Shown here: positions 55,479-62,414 of the stretch, in pieces
Layout: every line of letters starts with the position of its first letter
Numbering within the stretch: position 1 is the stretch's first letter
DNA from: Leisingera daeponensis
GTDB lineage: Bacteria > Pseudomonadota > Alphaproteobacteria > Rhodobacterales > Rhodobacteraceae
NCBI RefSeq assembly: GCF_019801465.1
Contig: NZ_JAHVJA010000001.1
Span: forward strand, 62,001-126,000
DNA: 64,000 nucleotides
Direction: 5' to 3'
Notes under the pieces: generated by a model
What the model saw: the letters and a program-made list of their open reading frames with translations, nothing else
The model's database searches: none
What the model was told of the DNA's origin: nothing
Program-made: the position numbers and the translations under genes

Positions 55479-56240
55479 TCACGCTCCTGTGCGTACGAAT
55501 TGGCCGTCCACCACGTGGATGCCGCATTCTTCCTTGTTTTCCCCGCGCCACCGGCCGGCGCGCGGGTCTTCGCCTTCCTTGACCGGGCTGGTGCAGGGCG
55601 CGCAGCCGATCGACGGGTAGCCCTTGGCCACCAGCGGATGGCGGGGCAGGCGGTTTTCATCCATATAGGCGCGCACGTCCTCGGGCGCCCAGTGGGCCAG
55701 CGGGTTGATCTTGAGCCGCCCGGTGCCGTCTTCGACCTCGAAGAACTCCAGCGCCGCGCGCGATCCCGACTGGAACCGCTTGCGGCCGGTGATCCAGCCG
55801 TCATAGTCCGCCAGCGCCTTTTGCAGCGGCACGGTTTTCCGCAGGGTGCAGCAGGCATCCTTGTCGCTGAACTTCAAGGCCCCGTAGGGGTCCTTCTCGG
55901 CGATATCGTCGGCGCGGATGATGCGCACATTGCGCAGGCCCAGCCGCTCGCTCACCTCCTGCTGATAGATCAGCGTCTCGGTGAACAGCAGTTCGGTGTC
56001 CACGAACACAACCGGCGTCATCGGGTCGATGACCGCGGCCATATGCAGGAGCACCACGGATTCCGCGCCGAAAGAGGAGACCAGGGCGATGTGCCCCGCG
56101 TCCCGCAATGCGCCCTCCATCACCGAGGTGGCCGAATGGTGGCGGAAGCGCGCGTTGAGCGCCTCCGCCTTGGCGGCCAGCTCCCGGTCCCGGAGAAGCT
56201 CGGCTTCCCCGGCGGGCTTGTTTCCGGCTGAATGGAACAT
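55479..56240 (-). CDS. cysH: Adenylyl-sulfate (APS) reductase, CysH family
   Basis: 253 residues from ATG 56240. Cys pairs C130-C131 (ACCTLRK) and C213-x2-C216 (CAPC) form the [4Fe-4S] site that marks APS reductases, and C239 in ECGIH is the catalytic nucleophile. The phosphosulfate-binding VSSFGAESVVLLH and VFVDTELLFTETL are intact. It reduces APS to sulfite with thioredoxin or glutathione. Four bases separate it from cysI. Confidence 0.94.
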   Translation of the reverse strand: MFHSAGNKPAGEAELLRDRELAAKAEALNARFRHHSATSVMEGALRDAGHIALVSSFGAESVVLLHMAAVIDPMTPVVFVDTELLFTETLIYQQEVSERLGLRNVRIIRADDIAEKDPYGALKFSDKDACCTLRKTVPLQKALADYDGWITGRKRFQSGSRAALEFFEVEDGTGRLKINPLAHWAPEDVRAYMDENRLPRHPLVAKGYPSIGCAPCTSPVKEGEDPRAGRWRGENKEECGIHVVDGQFVRTGA

Positions 56241-56244
56241 CAGA

Positions 56245-57909
56245 TCAGGCGACCTTTTTCTGAGCCTCGGGATACAGTGCTGCCTTGAACGGCTCCATGC
56301 CGATCCGGCGGTAGGTTTCGAGGAAGGTTTCCTCGGCGCTTTCACGCTGGGCCATGTAGACCTCGACAATCCGTTCCACGGCCGGAACAATCTCGTCATA
56401 GGCAAAGCCGGGGCCGGTGCGGGTGCCGATGGCAGCCGTCTCGGTGGCGTCGCCGCCCAGGGTGATCTGGTAGTTCTCGACGCCGGCGCGGTCCAGGCCC
56501 AGGATGCCGATATGGGCAACGTGGTGGTGGCCGCAGGCGTTGATGCAGCCCGAGATCTTGATCTGCAGATGGCCGATGTCGTGCTCCATCTTCAGCTCGT
56601 CAAAGCGGGTTGCGATCTCCTGTGCGACCGGGATCGAGCGGGCGGTCGCCAGCGCGCAGTAGTCCATGCCCGGGCAGGCGATGATGTCCGAGATCAGGCC
56701 GATGTTGGCGGTGGCCAGGCCATGCGCCTTCAGCGTGGCGTGGATCGCCGGCAGGTCGTTCTTGTGGACATGCGGCAGGATCACGTTCTGCTGGTGGCTG
56801 ATGCGCAGCTCGCCATAGGCGTACTGCTCGGCCAGGTCGGCCATCACCCGCATCTGCTCAGCGGTTGCGTCGCCCGGGGTCTGGCCATGTGCCTTGATCG
56901 AGATGGTGGCAATGGCGTGGCCCTCGGCGCGGTGCGCGTGCAGGTTGGTGTCGGCCCAGGCGCGGAACACCGGGTCGTTTGCATAGGCCGCATCGAACGC
57001 ATCGGTCGGGGCGGAACGGAACTCCGGCGCCCGGAAATGCGTCTTGATCTCTTCCAGCAACTGCTGATCGGTGCCGTCGTACTGGCCGCGGATCGCCATG
57101 AAGGCTTCCTCGGTCATCGCGCGGTAGGTGTCGATGCCGTTCTCGGAAACGGTGATCTTGATGCGCGCCTTGTATTTGTTGTCGCGGCGGCCCAGCACGT
57201 TGTAGACGGTCAGAACCGACTCCAGGTAGGGCAGCAGATCCGCCTGCGGCAGGAACTCGCGCAGTACCTGGCCGATCATCGGGGTGCGGCCCAGGCCGCC
57301 GCCGACGATGACCTTGAAGCCCACCTTGCCGTCCTGCTCCACCACCTGCAGGCCCACGTCATGCGCCTTGATCACGGCGCGGTCGGCGCTGCTGCCGGTG
57401 ATGGCGATCTTGAACTTGCGGCCCAGGAACTGGAATTCCGGGTGGTCGGTCGACCACTGGCGGATCAGCTCGGCATAGGGGCGGGGATCGGTCAGCTCAT
57501 CCGCAGCGGCGCCGGCGAAATGGTCGGCGGTGGTGTTGCGGATGGTGTTGCCCGAGGTCTGGATGGCGTGCAGCCCGACCTCACCCAGCGCGTCCAGCAT
57601 GTCCGGCAGGTCGCGCAGCTTGGGCCAGTTGTACTGGATGTTCTGGCGGGTGGTGAAATGGCCGTAGCCCTTGTCCCACTTCTCGGCCAGCAGCGCGAGG
57701 GTGCGCATCTGGTTCGGGTTCAGGGTGCCGTAGGGGATCGCGACCCGCAGCATGTAGGCATGCAGCTGCAGGTAAACACCGTTCATCAGGCGTAGCGGCT
57801 TGAACTCGTCCTCGGTGAGGGAGCCGTCGATGCGGCGCTCGACCTGGGCGCGGAACTGGGCGTTGCGTTCGGCCAGGAAGGCTTCGTCGAATTCGTTGTA
57901 CTTATACAT
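56245..57909 (-). CDS. cysI: Sulfite reductase hemoprotein (nitrite/sulfite reductase family)
   Basis: 554 residues. The siroheme-[4Fe-4S] cysteine motifs are seen as ACPGMDYCALATARS and ISGCINACGHHHVAHIG. The N-terminal GHFTTRQNIQYNWPKL and SGNTIRNTTADHFAG blocks are those of the ferredoxin-type enzymes. Six-electron reduction of sulfite to sulfide in the cytoplasm. Overlaps the DUF2849 gene by eight bases. Confidence 0.95.
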   Translation of the reverse strand: MYKYNEFDEAFLAERNAQFRAQVERRIDGSLTEDEFKPLRLMNGVYLQLHAYMLRVAIPYGTLNPNQMRTLALLAEKWDKGYGHFTTRQNIQYNWPKLRDLPDMLDALGEVGLHAIQTSGNTIRNTTADHFAGAAADELTDPRPYAELIRQWSTDHPEFQFLGRKFKIAITGSSADRAVIKAHDVGLQVVEQDGKVGFKVIVGGGLGRTPMIGQVLREFLPQADLLPYLESVLTVYNVLGRRDNKYKARIKITVSENGIDTYRAMTEEAFMAIRGQYDGTDQQLLEEIKTHFRAPEFRSAPTDAFDAAYANDPVFRAWADTNLHAHRAEGHAIATISIKAHGQTPGDATAEQMRVMADLAEQYAYGELRISHQQNVILPHVHKNDLPAIHATLKAHGLATANIGLISDIIACPGMDYCALATARSIPVAQEIATRFDELKMEHDIGHLQIKISGCINACGHHHVAHIGILGLDRAGVENYQITLGGDATETAAIGTRTGPGFAYDEIVPAVERIVEVYMAQRESAEETFLETYRRIGMEPFKAALYPEAQKKVA

Positions 57910-58210
57910 TGGCTTCAGCCTCCTGTTTGCCGTGGAAGTAGTTGGAGGGGCCGGTGCGGCGGAATTCCTCGCGGAAATGGGTCGGCTCGGGGCCGTTCGG
58001 GCCGGCCTTGGCGTCGGCCAGATAGGCGCCGACGATCTTGATGTTCTGCTTCTCCGCCTCGATCAGGCGCAGCTGGGCTTCCGCCTCGTCGGTGATCAGC
58101 TCGGCCTCGGACAGGTTCCGGGTCCAGCTGCCGTCAGCGGTGAAATAGATCACGTCGCCCTCGAGCAGGTCGTTGGCGGTGATGACTTTGGGCGTAAAGG
58201 CGCGGGCCAT
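57902..58210 (-). CDS. DUF2849 family protein
   Basis: 102 residues. It matches DUF2849 by ITANDLLEGDVIYFTADGSWTRNLSEAELITDEAEA (key: ANDLLEGDVIYF). The domain is small, beta-rich and found beside sulfite reductase in alphaproteobacteria; function unknown, possibly an assembly or regulatory partner. Its start ATG directly follows the SUMT stop, sharing one base at 58210. Confidence 0.85.
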   Translation of the reverse strand: MARAFTPKVITANDLLEGDVIYFTADGSWTRNLSEAELITDEAEAQLRLIEAEKQNIKIVGAYLADAKAGPNGPEPTHFREEFRRTGPSNYFHGKQEAEANV

Positions 58211-59028
58211 TATGCAAGCTCCGTTTTGAGATCGTTCAGGGCTGCCGCCGCCTGGCGCGGGGCAAGACCCAGGAATGTGAGGGCAGGGCCGCCGAAACCG
58301 GCCGCATCCAGGTCGGCGGGCAGGCGGTCCAGCGTTGTTTCCAGCACCCGCTGATCGGGGCGCGAGGCGTTTTCGATGATGGTCACCGGAGTCGCGCGGT
58401 CGGCGCCATGCATGATCAGGCGGCCCTGCACGAAGCGGGCGGATTTCTTGCCCATGTAAACCGCAGCAACCTCGCCCGGGCGCGCCAGCGCGGCCCAGTC
58501 GTGATCGGCAAAGCCGCTCATCGCGTGACCGGTCAGGAACCGGACCGAAGTATTGCGGCCGCGCTGCGTCAGGCTCTGGCCGATGGCGGCGACGGCTGCG
58601 GAGGCGGCGGTGATGCCGGGAATAATGCTATAGGCGATGCCGGCTTGCTCGCAGGCGGTCAGCTCCTCGTCCAGGCGGGCAAAGATCGCCGGGTCGCCCC
58701 CCTTCAGCCGCAGCACCTTTTTGCCCTGCTTGGCCAGTTCGACCAGACGGGCGTTGATGTCCGCCTGGCTGACCTGGGCGCCGAAACCTTCCTTGCCGGC
58801 GTCTTCCAGCACCGCCTGCGGGCCCGCCAGCGCCAGGATTTCCGCGCTGACCAGGCGGTCGTGCAAAATCACGTCCGCGGTCTGCAGCGCGCGCAGGGCT
58901 TTCAGGGTCAGAAGCTCTGCATCGCCGGGGCCGGAGCCTGCAAAGGTCACCTGGCCCGCAACCATACAGTCCATGCCGCCACGGACGTGAGTGGTGGCAT
59001 TGGCAGCATGTGTCGATGGTGCGGACAT
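58210..59028 (-). CDS. cobA: Uroporphyrinogen-III C-methyltransferase (SUMT)
   Basis: 272 residues. SUMT motifs VTFAGSGPGDAELLTLKALRALQTADVILHDRLV (key: GSGPGDAELLT and HDRLV) and VLRLKGGDPAIFAR are present; no CysG-type dehydrogenase domain. It makes precorrin-2, the siroheme precursor needed by the sulfite reductase. First gene of the cys operon. The 22 N-terminal residues before the domain are extra. Later starts are possible. Confidence 0.93.
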   Translation of the reverse strand: MSAPSTHAANATTHVRGGMDCMVAGQVTFAGSGPGDAELLTLKALRALQTADVILHDRLVSAEILALAGPQAVLEDAGKEGFGAQVSQADINARLVELAKQGKKVLRLKGGDPAIFARLDEELTACEQAGIAYSIIPGITAASAAVAAIGQSLTQRGRNTSVRFLTGHAMSGFADHDWAALARPGEVAAVYMGKKSARFVQGRLIMHGADRATPVTIIENASRPDQRVLETTLDRLPADLDAAGFGGPALTFLGLAPRQAAAALNDLKTELA

Positions 59029-59175
59029 TCCTGTACCCTCTGCAGTGTGTTTGACTTGCGGTTAGATATAGGAAATATTCCCGGTATTGCGCTATATGGG
59101 CGCGGAAATAAGAACATTGGTTTTGCCGCGGCGGGACATCGGGCCGATTGGTCCTCACAAAAGGAGAAAACAGGA
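59029..59175. promoter_or_regulatory. Divergent promoter region of cys operon and Lrp-type regulator
   Basis: 147 bp, AT-richer than the flanks, between divergent starts. It contains GGAAATATTCC at 59071-59081, a short imperfect palindrome of the size of Lrp/AsnC half-sites, and TTGACT/TATA-like words. Likely binding place of the neighbour regulator. Confidence 0.5.
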
Positions 59176-59643
59176 ATGACGGTGCGGATCGACGGCACGG
59201 ACCGGAAAATTCTGGCTGAGCTGCAGCGCGACGCCAGCCAGTCGCTGGATGAAATTGCCCGCCGGGTCGGGTCCTCCAAGACCCCGGTGTGGAATCGCAT
59301 CCGCAAGCTGAAGGAGGCCGGGGTGATCGGCCAGCAGACGGTGCTGCTGGACCCGGAGGCGCTGGGGTTCGAGGCCTGTTTCTTCGTGCTCATCCGCACC
59401 TCGGAGCATGAGGCGGAATGGCAGGCCAAGTTCCTGCAAGCCTTGCGCGAACGCCCGGAGGTGCAGGAGGCGCACCGGCTGGCGGGCGACATTGACTATA
59501 TCCTGAAAGTCCGGGTGCAGAACGCGCGCGCCTATGACGTGTTTTACCAGGCGCTGATCTCAGAGGTGAAGGTGCACAACGTCACCGCGCTGCTGTCGAT
59601 GGAGGAGATCAAGTCGACCACCATGCTGCCGCTGGGCAGCTGA
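59176..59643 (+). CDS. Lrp/AsnC family transcriptional regulator
   Basis: 155 residues from ATG 59176; AAGGAG lies nine bases ahead. N-terminal HTH (DGTDRKILAELQRDASQSLDEIARRVGSSKTPVWNRIRKLKEAGVI, key: LDEIARRVGSSKTPVWNRI) and C-terminal RAM ligand domain (HRLAGDIDYILKVRVQNARAYDVF, key: LAGDIDYILKV). Divergent from the cys operon, so probably its regulator, tuned by an amino acid such as cysteine; the effector is inference. Confidence 0.92.
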   Translation: MTVRIDGTDRKILAELQRDASQSLDEIARRVGSSKTPVWNRIRKLKEAGVIGQQTVLLDPEALGFEACFFVLIRTSEHEAEWQAKFLQALRERPEVQEAHRLAGDIDYILKVRVQNARAYDVFYQALISEVKVHNVTALLSMEEIKSTTMLPLGS

Positions 59644-59681
59644 GGCCGCGCGGCCGGCGGTCTGCCGGCCGTTCCTTTCCG

Positions 59682-60050
59682 TCACAGCGGCGGGCGCAGC
59701 AGCAGATGCCGGCCGTCTTTCAGCCGCCAGGGGGATGCGTCCCCGGCAAAGGCGGCCCGTGCCACTCCAATATCGGCCAGCAGGTGCGGCGAAATCTGGT
59801 TCAGCCGCTCCAGTTCGCACAGCGGCACGTGCACCATGGCCTGTTCCTCTGCGGCCTGTTCCTCCGCGGATCGAGGCTCAGCTTTGCTTGGCCCAGGGCG
59901 GCCAGTAATCCACTGCAGGAAAACGTGGGCAAAGGGTGCGGGGGGCTGCATGCCCGTTTTTCTGGTTTCTGCAAACAAGGCGTCTACTCCATTCCGGCCC
60001 TCGAGGAATAGGGCCGGCGGGGGCTTGCGCGCAAACCAGTTATTCTCCAC
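59682..60050 (-). CDS. Small hypothetical protein with DUF1127-like tail
   Basis: 122 residues from a GTG at 60050 that lies inside the palindrome. The N-terminal half is hydrophobic/mixed, and the end LCELERLNQISPHLLADIGVARAAFAGDASPWRLKDGRHLL (key: LNQISPHLLADIG) resembles DUF1127-type motifs (L-x-x-L-x-x-H-x-L-x-D-I-G). Divergent from the LysR gene, whose likely operator covers this start, so it may be the regulated target. Confidence 0.6.
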   Translation of the reverse strand: MENNWFARKPPPALFLEGRNGVDALFAETRKTGMQPPAPFAHVFLQWITGRPGPSKAEPRSAEEQAAEEQAMVHVPLCELERLNQISPHLLADIGVARAAFAGDASPWRLKDGRHLLLRPPL

Positions 60051-60078
60051 CTTGGATCAGGAAAGCTGATCCAAGGTG
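60048..60078. promoter_or_regulatory. 31-bp perfect palindrome between divergent LysR and target genes
   Basis: CACCTTGGATCAG and CTGATCCAAGGTG, five-base spacer GAAAG, a perfect 13-bp inverted repeat. The left arm contains the GTG start of the minus-strand gene; the right arm contains AAGG, the likely ribosome site of the LysR gene six to seven bases ahead of its ATG. Confidence 0.7.
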
Positions 60079-60083
60079 ATGGT

Positions 60084-60992
60084 ATGCGCCTGCCGCCCCT
60101 CAACGCTCTGCGCGCCTTCGAGGCCGCCGCCCGCCATCAGGGGTTCATTGCCGCTGCGGACGAACTGTTCGTCACGCGCGGCGCCATCAGCCGTCAGGTG
60201 AAGATCCTGGAGGAGCACATCGGCGTGCTGCTGTTCCACCGTAATGCCCGCGGGGTGGAGCTGACAACGGCGGGGCAGCGGCTTTACCCGGTGCTGACCG
60301 AGGCCTTCGCAAAGATGCTGCGCGAGGTGGAGCGGGTCGCCGCGGATGCGTCGGAGCTGCGGGTGATCTGCCCGCCGACGCTGTCGATCCGCTGGCTGCT
60401 GCCGCAGCTGGAGCAGTTCCGCGCCGCGCATCCGGAAATCAAGCTGAGGCTGACCACGGATTTTTACAGCTACAAAGGGTTTGAGGTTGCGGAATACGAC
60501 CTCGGCATTTCCCTGCAGAACCGGCCCGGGCGGCCGCCGGACATCGAGGTGCTGCCGCTGTTCGAAATGGTGCTGGCCCCGGCCTGCGCGCCGTCGCTGC
60601 TGCCGGCGCTGGCGGATGGCCCGGCGGCACTGGCGGGCCAGCGGCTGCTGCATGAAAGCCCGCGCCGCGCCGACTGGGCGGCATGGGTGCAGCATTTCGG
60701 GGTGGAGCAGGTGGACGCCGGCAGCGGCGAGGTGTTCCCGAATCTCGACATGGCCACCCGCGCGGCGGTGATGGGGGCGGGGGTGGTGATGGCGGATCTG
60801 GCCCTGTGCCGGGAGGAACTGGCCCGTGGCGACCTGGTGCTGCCGTTCCCGGGCATGACCTGCGGCACCCCGGACGGCGCCTATGCGCTGATCGGCGAGC
60901 GGCAGAAATGGAACGACCCCAAGGTGGCCGCGTTCCGGGACTGGCTGCTGGACGGCCCCTGCATGTCGGCCCTGTCGGCTCTGCCGGAGTGA
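60084..60992 (+). CDS. LysR family transcriptional regulator, GcvA-like
   Basis: 302 residues. The HTH is in residues 1-60 (LRAFEAAARHQGFIAAADELFVTRGAISRQVKILEEHIG, key: AADELFVTRGAISRQVKILE), followed by the LysR substrate-binding domain with PTLSIRWLLPQLEQF and a truncated-looking C-terminus. Most similar in style to GcvA-type regulators. It probably controls the divergent small gene or itself through the palindrome at 60048-60078. Ligand unknown. Confidence 0.92.
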   Translation: MRLPPLNALRAFEAAARHQGFIAAADELFVTRGAISRQVKILEEHIGVLLFHRNARGVELTTAGQRLYPVLTEAFAKMLREVERVAADASELRVICPPTLSIRWLLPQLEQFRAAHPEIKLRLTTDFYSYKGFEVAEYDLGISLQNRPGRPPDIEVLPLFEMVLAPACAPSLLPALADGPAALAGQRLLHESPRRADWAAWVQHFGVEQVDAGSGEVFPNLDMATRAAVMGAGVVMADLALCREELARGDLVLPFPGMTCGTPDGAYALIGERQKWNDPKVAAFRDWLLDGPCMSALSALPE

Positions 60993-61018
60993 CGTTGCGG
61001 CGAACGCAGGAGGGAAGA

Positions 61019-61080
61019 AGGGGGCGCTGTCCCCTCGGCGCCGGCGCGCCTCACCCCCGGAGTATTTGGCCAAAGGTGAA
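61019..61080 (+). repeat. Dispersed GC-hairpin repeat, copy D
   Basis: GGGGGCGCTGTCCCC, an inserted GGCGCC-rich hairpin, then CACCCCCGGAGTATTTGG and CCAAAGGTGAA. Located between the LysR gene and the converging P450 gene. Confidence 0.7.
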
Positions 61081-61170
61081 TTAGGGGCGCCGCGCCGCGT
61101 CAGCGGCGCCCGGCCCAACCGCGCCAGGGGATCTTTGATCCCTGCCGCGCGGGCGGGAGCACCCCGGTTC

Positions 61171-62355
61171 TCAGGTGCGGGTGACAATCAGCCGCGTGAG
61201 CCCGTGGAAGTGGTACGTGTTGGAGTATTCCGGCGCGGCTGCCAGTTTCAGGCCCGGGCAGCGCTCGAACAGAACCGGCAGGGCGATCTGCATTTCCAGC
61301 CGCGCCAGCGGCGCGCCGACGCAGAAGTGCAGGCCGCCGCCGAAGCTCTTGTTCACCTTGGGCGGCCGGGCCGGGTCGAAACGGTGCGGATCGTCCAGCG
61401 CCTTCGGGTCGCGGTTGGCGGCGCCCAAAAGCAGCGCCACCTGGTCCCCGCGCCGGAAGGTGTGGCCGAAGACCTCCGCCTCCTCATAGGCGTAGCGGGT
61501 GAACATGTGCAGCGGCGGGTCGAAGCGGAGGATTTCCTCCACCAGCCCCTCGATGCCCTCCGGCGCCAGCCAGTCCGGTTGCCAGCCCTGCTGCAGCATC
61601 GTTTTCACGCCGTTGCCGAGCGAATGCACCGTGGCCTCGTGGCCTGCGTTCAGCAGCAGGATGCAGGTGCCGATCAGTTCATCAGTGGACAGGGCGTCGC
61701 CTTCCTCCTCCGCCGCGATCAGCCGGGTGATCAGGTCCTCGCGGGGATCGCTGCGGCGCTCCTCTATGTAGCCGCGCAGGAAGTCCGTGAATTCCTGCGA
61801 CGCCTGCGCCGCGGCATGTTCGGTCGCCCCGGTGCGCGCCGCCTGATACATCGCCACCATCCTGTGCGACCAGTCCAGCAGCTGCGGCGCCATGTCCTCC
61901 GGCACGCCCAGCAGGCGGCAGATGGCAATGACCGGAACCTGGGTGCAATAGGCGTCCAGCAGGTCGAAGGGCCGGTCCGGGAAGGCATCGATCAGCTGGT
62001 GGCACAGGTCCCTGATGCCCGGTTCCAGCGCTGCGATCCCGCGCGAGGTGAAGGCGCGCATCACCAGCTTGCGCAAGCGGGTGTGGCGGGGCGGTTCGGC
62101 ATCCAGCATCGAATGCGCTTCCGCAGCCAGGAACGGAGCAAGATGGGCGGGCGCCTCGGTGCGCAGCTCCTGCGGCACCTCACGGCCGAAGCGGCGGTCG
62201 CGCAGCAGCATGTGCACGGCGGAATGGCCGAAGGCGGCAACCATGCCGTAGTCCTGCCAGCGGTGCAGCTGGCCTGCGGCCTGGGCGGCGGCATAGAAGG
62301 GGTAGGGGTCCTGCACAAAGGCTGGATCGGTGGGGGATTGGATCAAGGTCTTCAT
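61171..62355 (-). CDS. Cytochrome P450
   Basis: 394 residues from ATG 62355; longer upstream frames are not conserved-looking. The family motifs are intact: I-helix LLLNAGHEATVHSLG (AGxE-T), EEILRFDPP with the ExxR pair, and the heme loop FGGGLHFCVGAPLAR with C345 as heme ligand. Length and lack of a membrane anchor make it a soluble bacterial class I type that needs ferredoxin and reductase partners; no partner gene is adjacent. Substrate unknown. It is divergent from the DctB-like gene (59 bp). Confidence 0.94.
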   Translation of the reverse strand: MKTLIQSPTDPAFVQDPYPFYAAAQAAGQLHRWQDYGMVAAFGHSAVHMLLRDRRFGREVPQELRTEAPAHLAPFLAAEAHSMLDAEPPRHTRLRKLVMRAFTSRGIAALEPGIRDLCHQLIDAFPDRPFDLLDAYCTQVPVIAICRLLGVPEDMAPQLLDWSHRMVAMYQAARTGATEHAAAQASQEFTDFLRGYIEERRSDPREDLITRLIAAEEEGDALSTDELIGTCILLLNAGHEATVHSLGNGVKTMLQQGWQPDWLAPEGIEGLVEEILRFDPPLHMFTRYAYEEAEVFGHTFRRGDQVALLLGAANRDPKALDDPHRFDPARPPKVNKSFGGGLHFCVGAPLARLEMQIALPVLFERCPGLKLAAAPEYSNTYHFHGLTRLIVTRT

Positions 62356-62414
62356 ATGCCGGTTGTTGCCGTTGCATCTGGCCAATGCAAGGGCCGCTTT
62401 GATAACGTGCCGCA

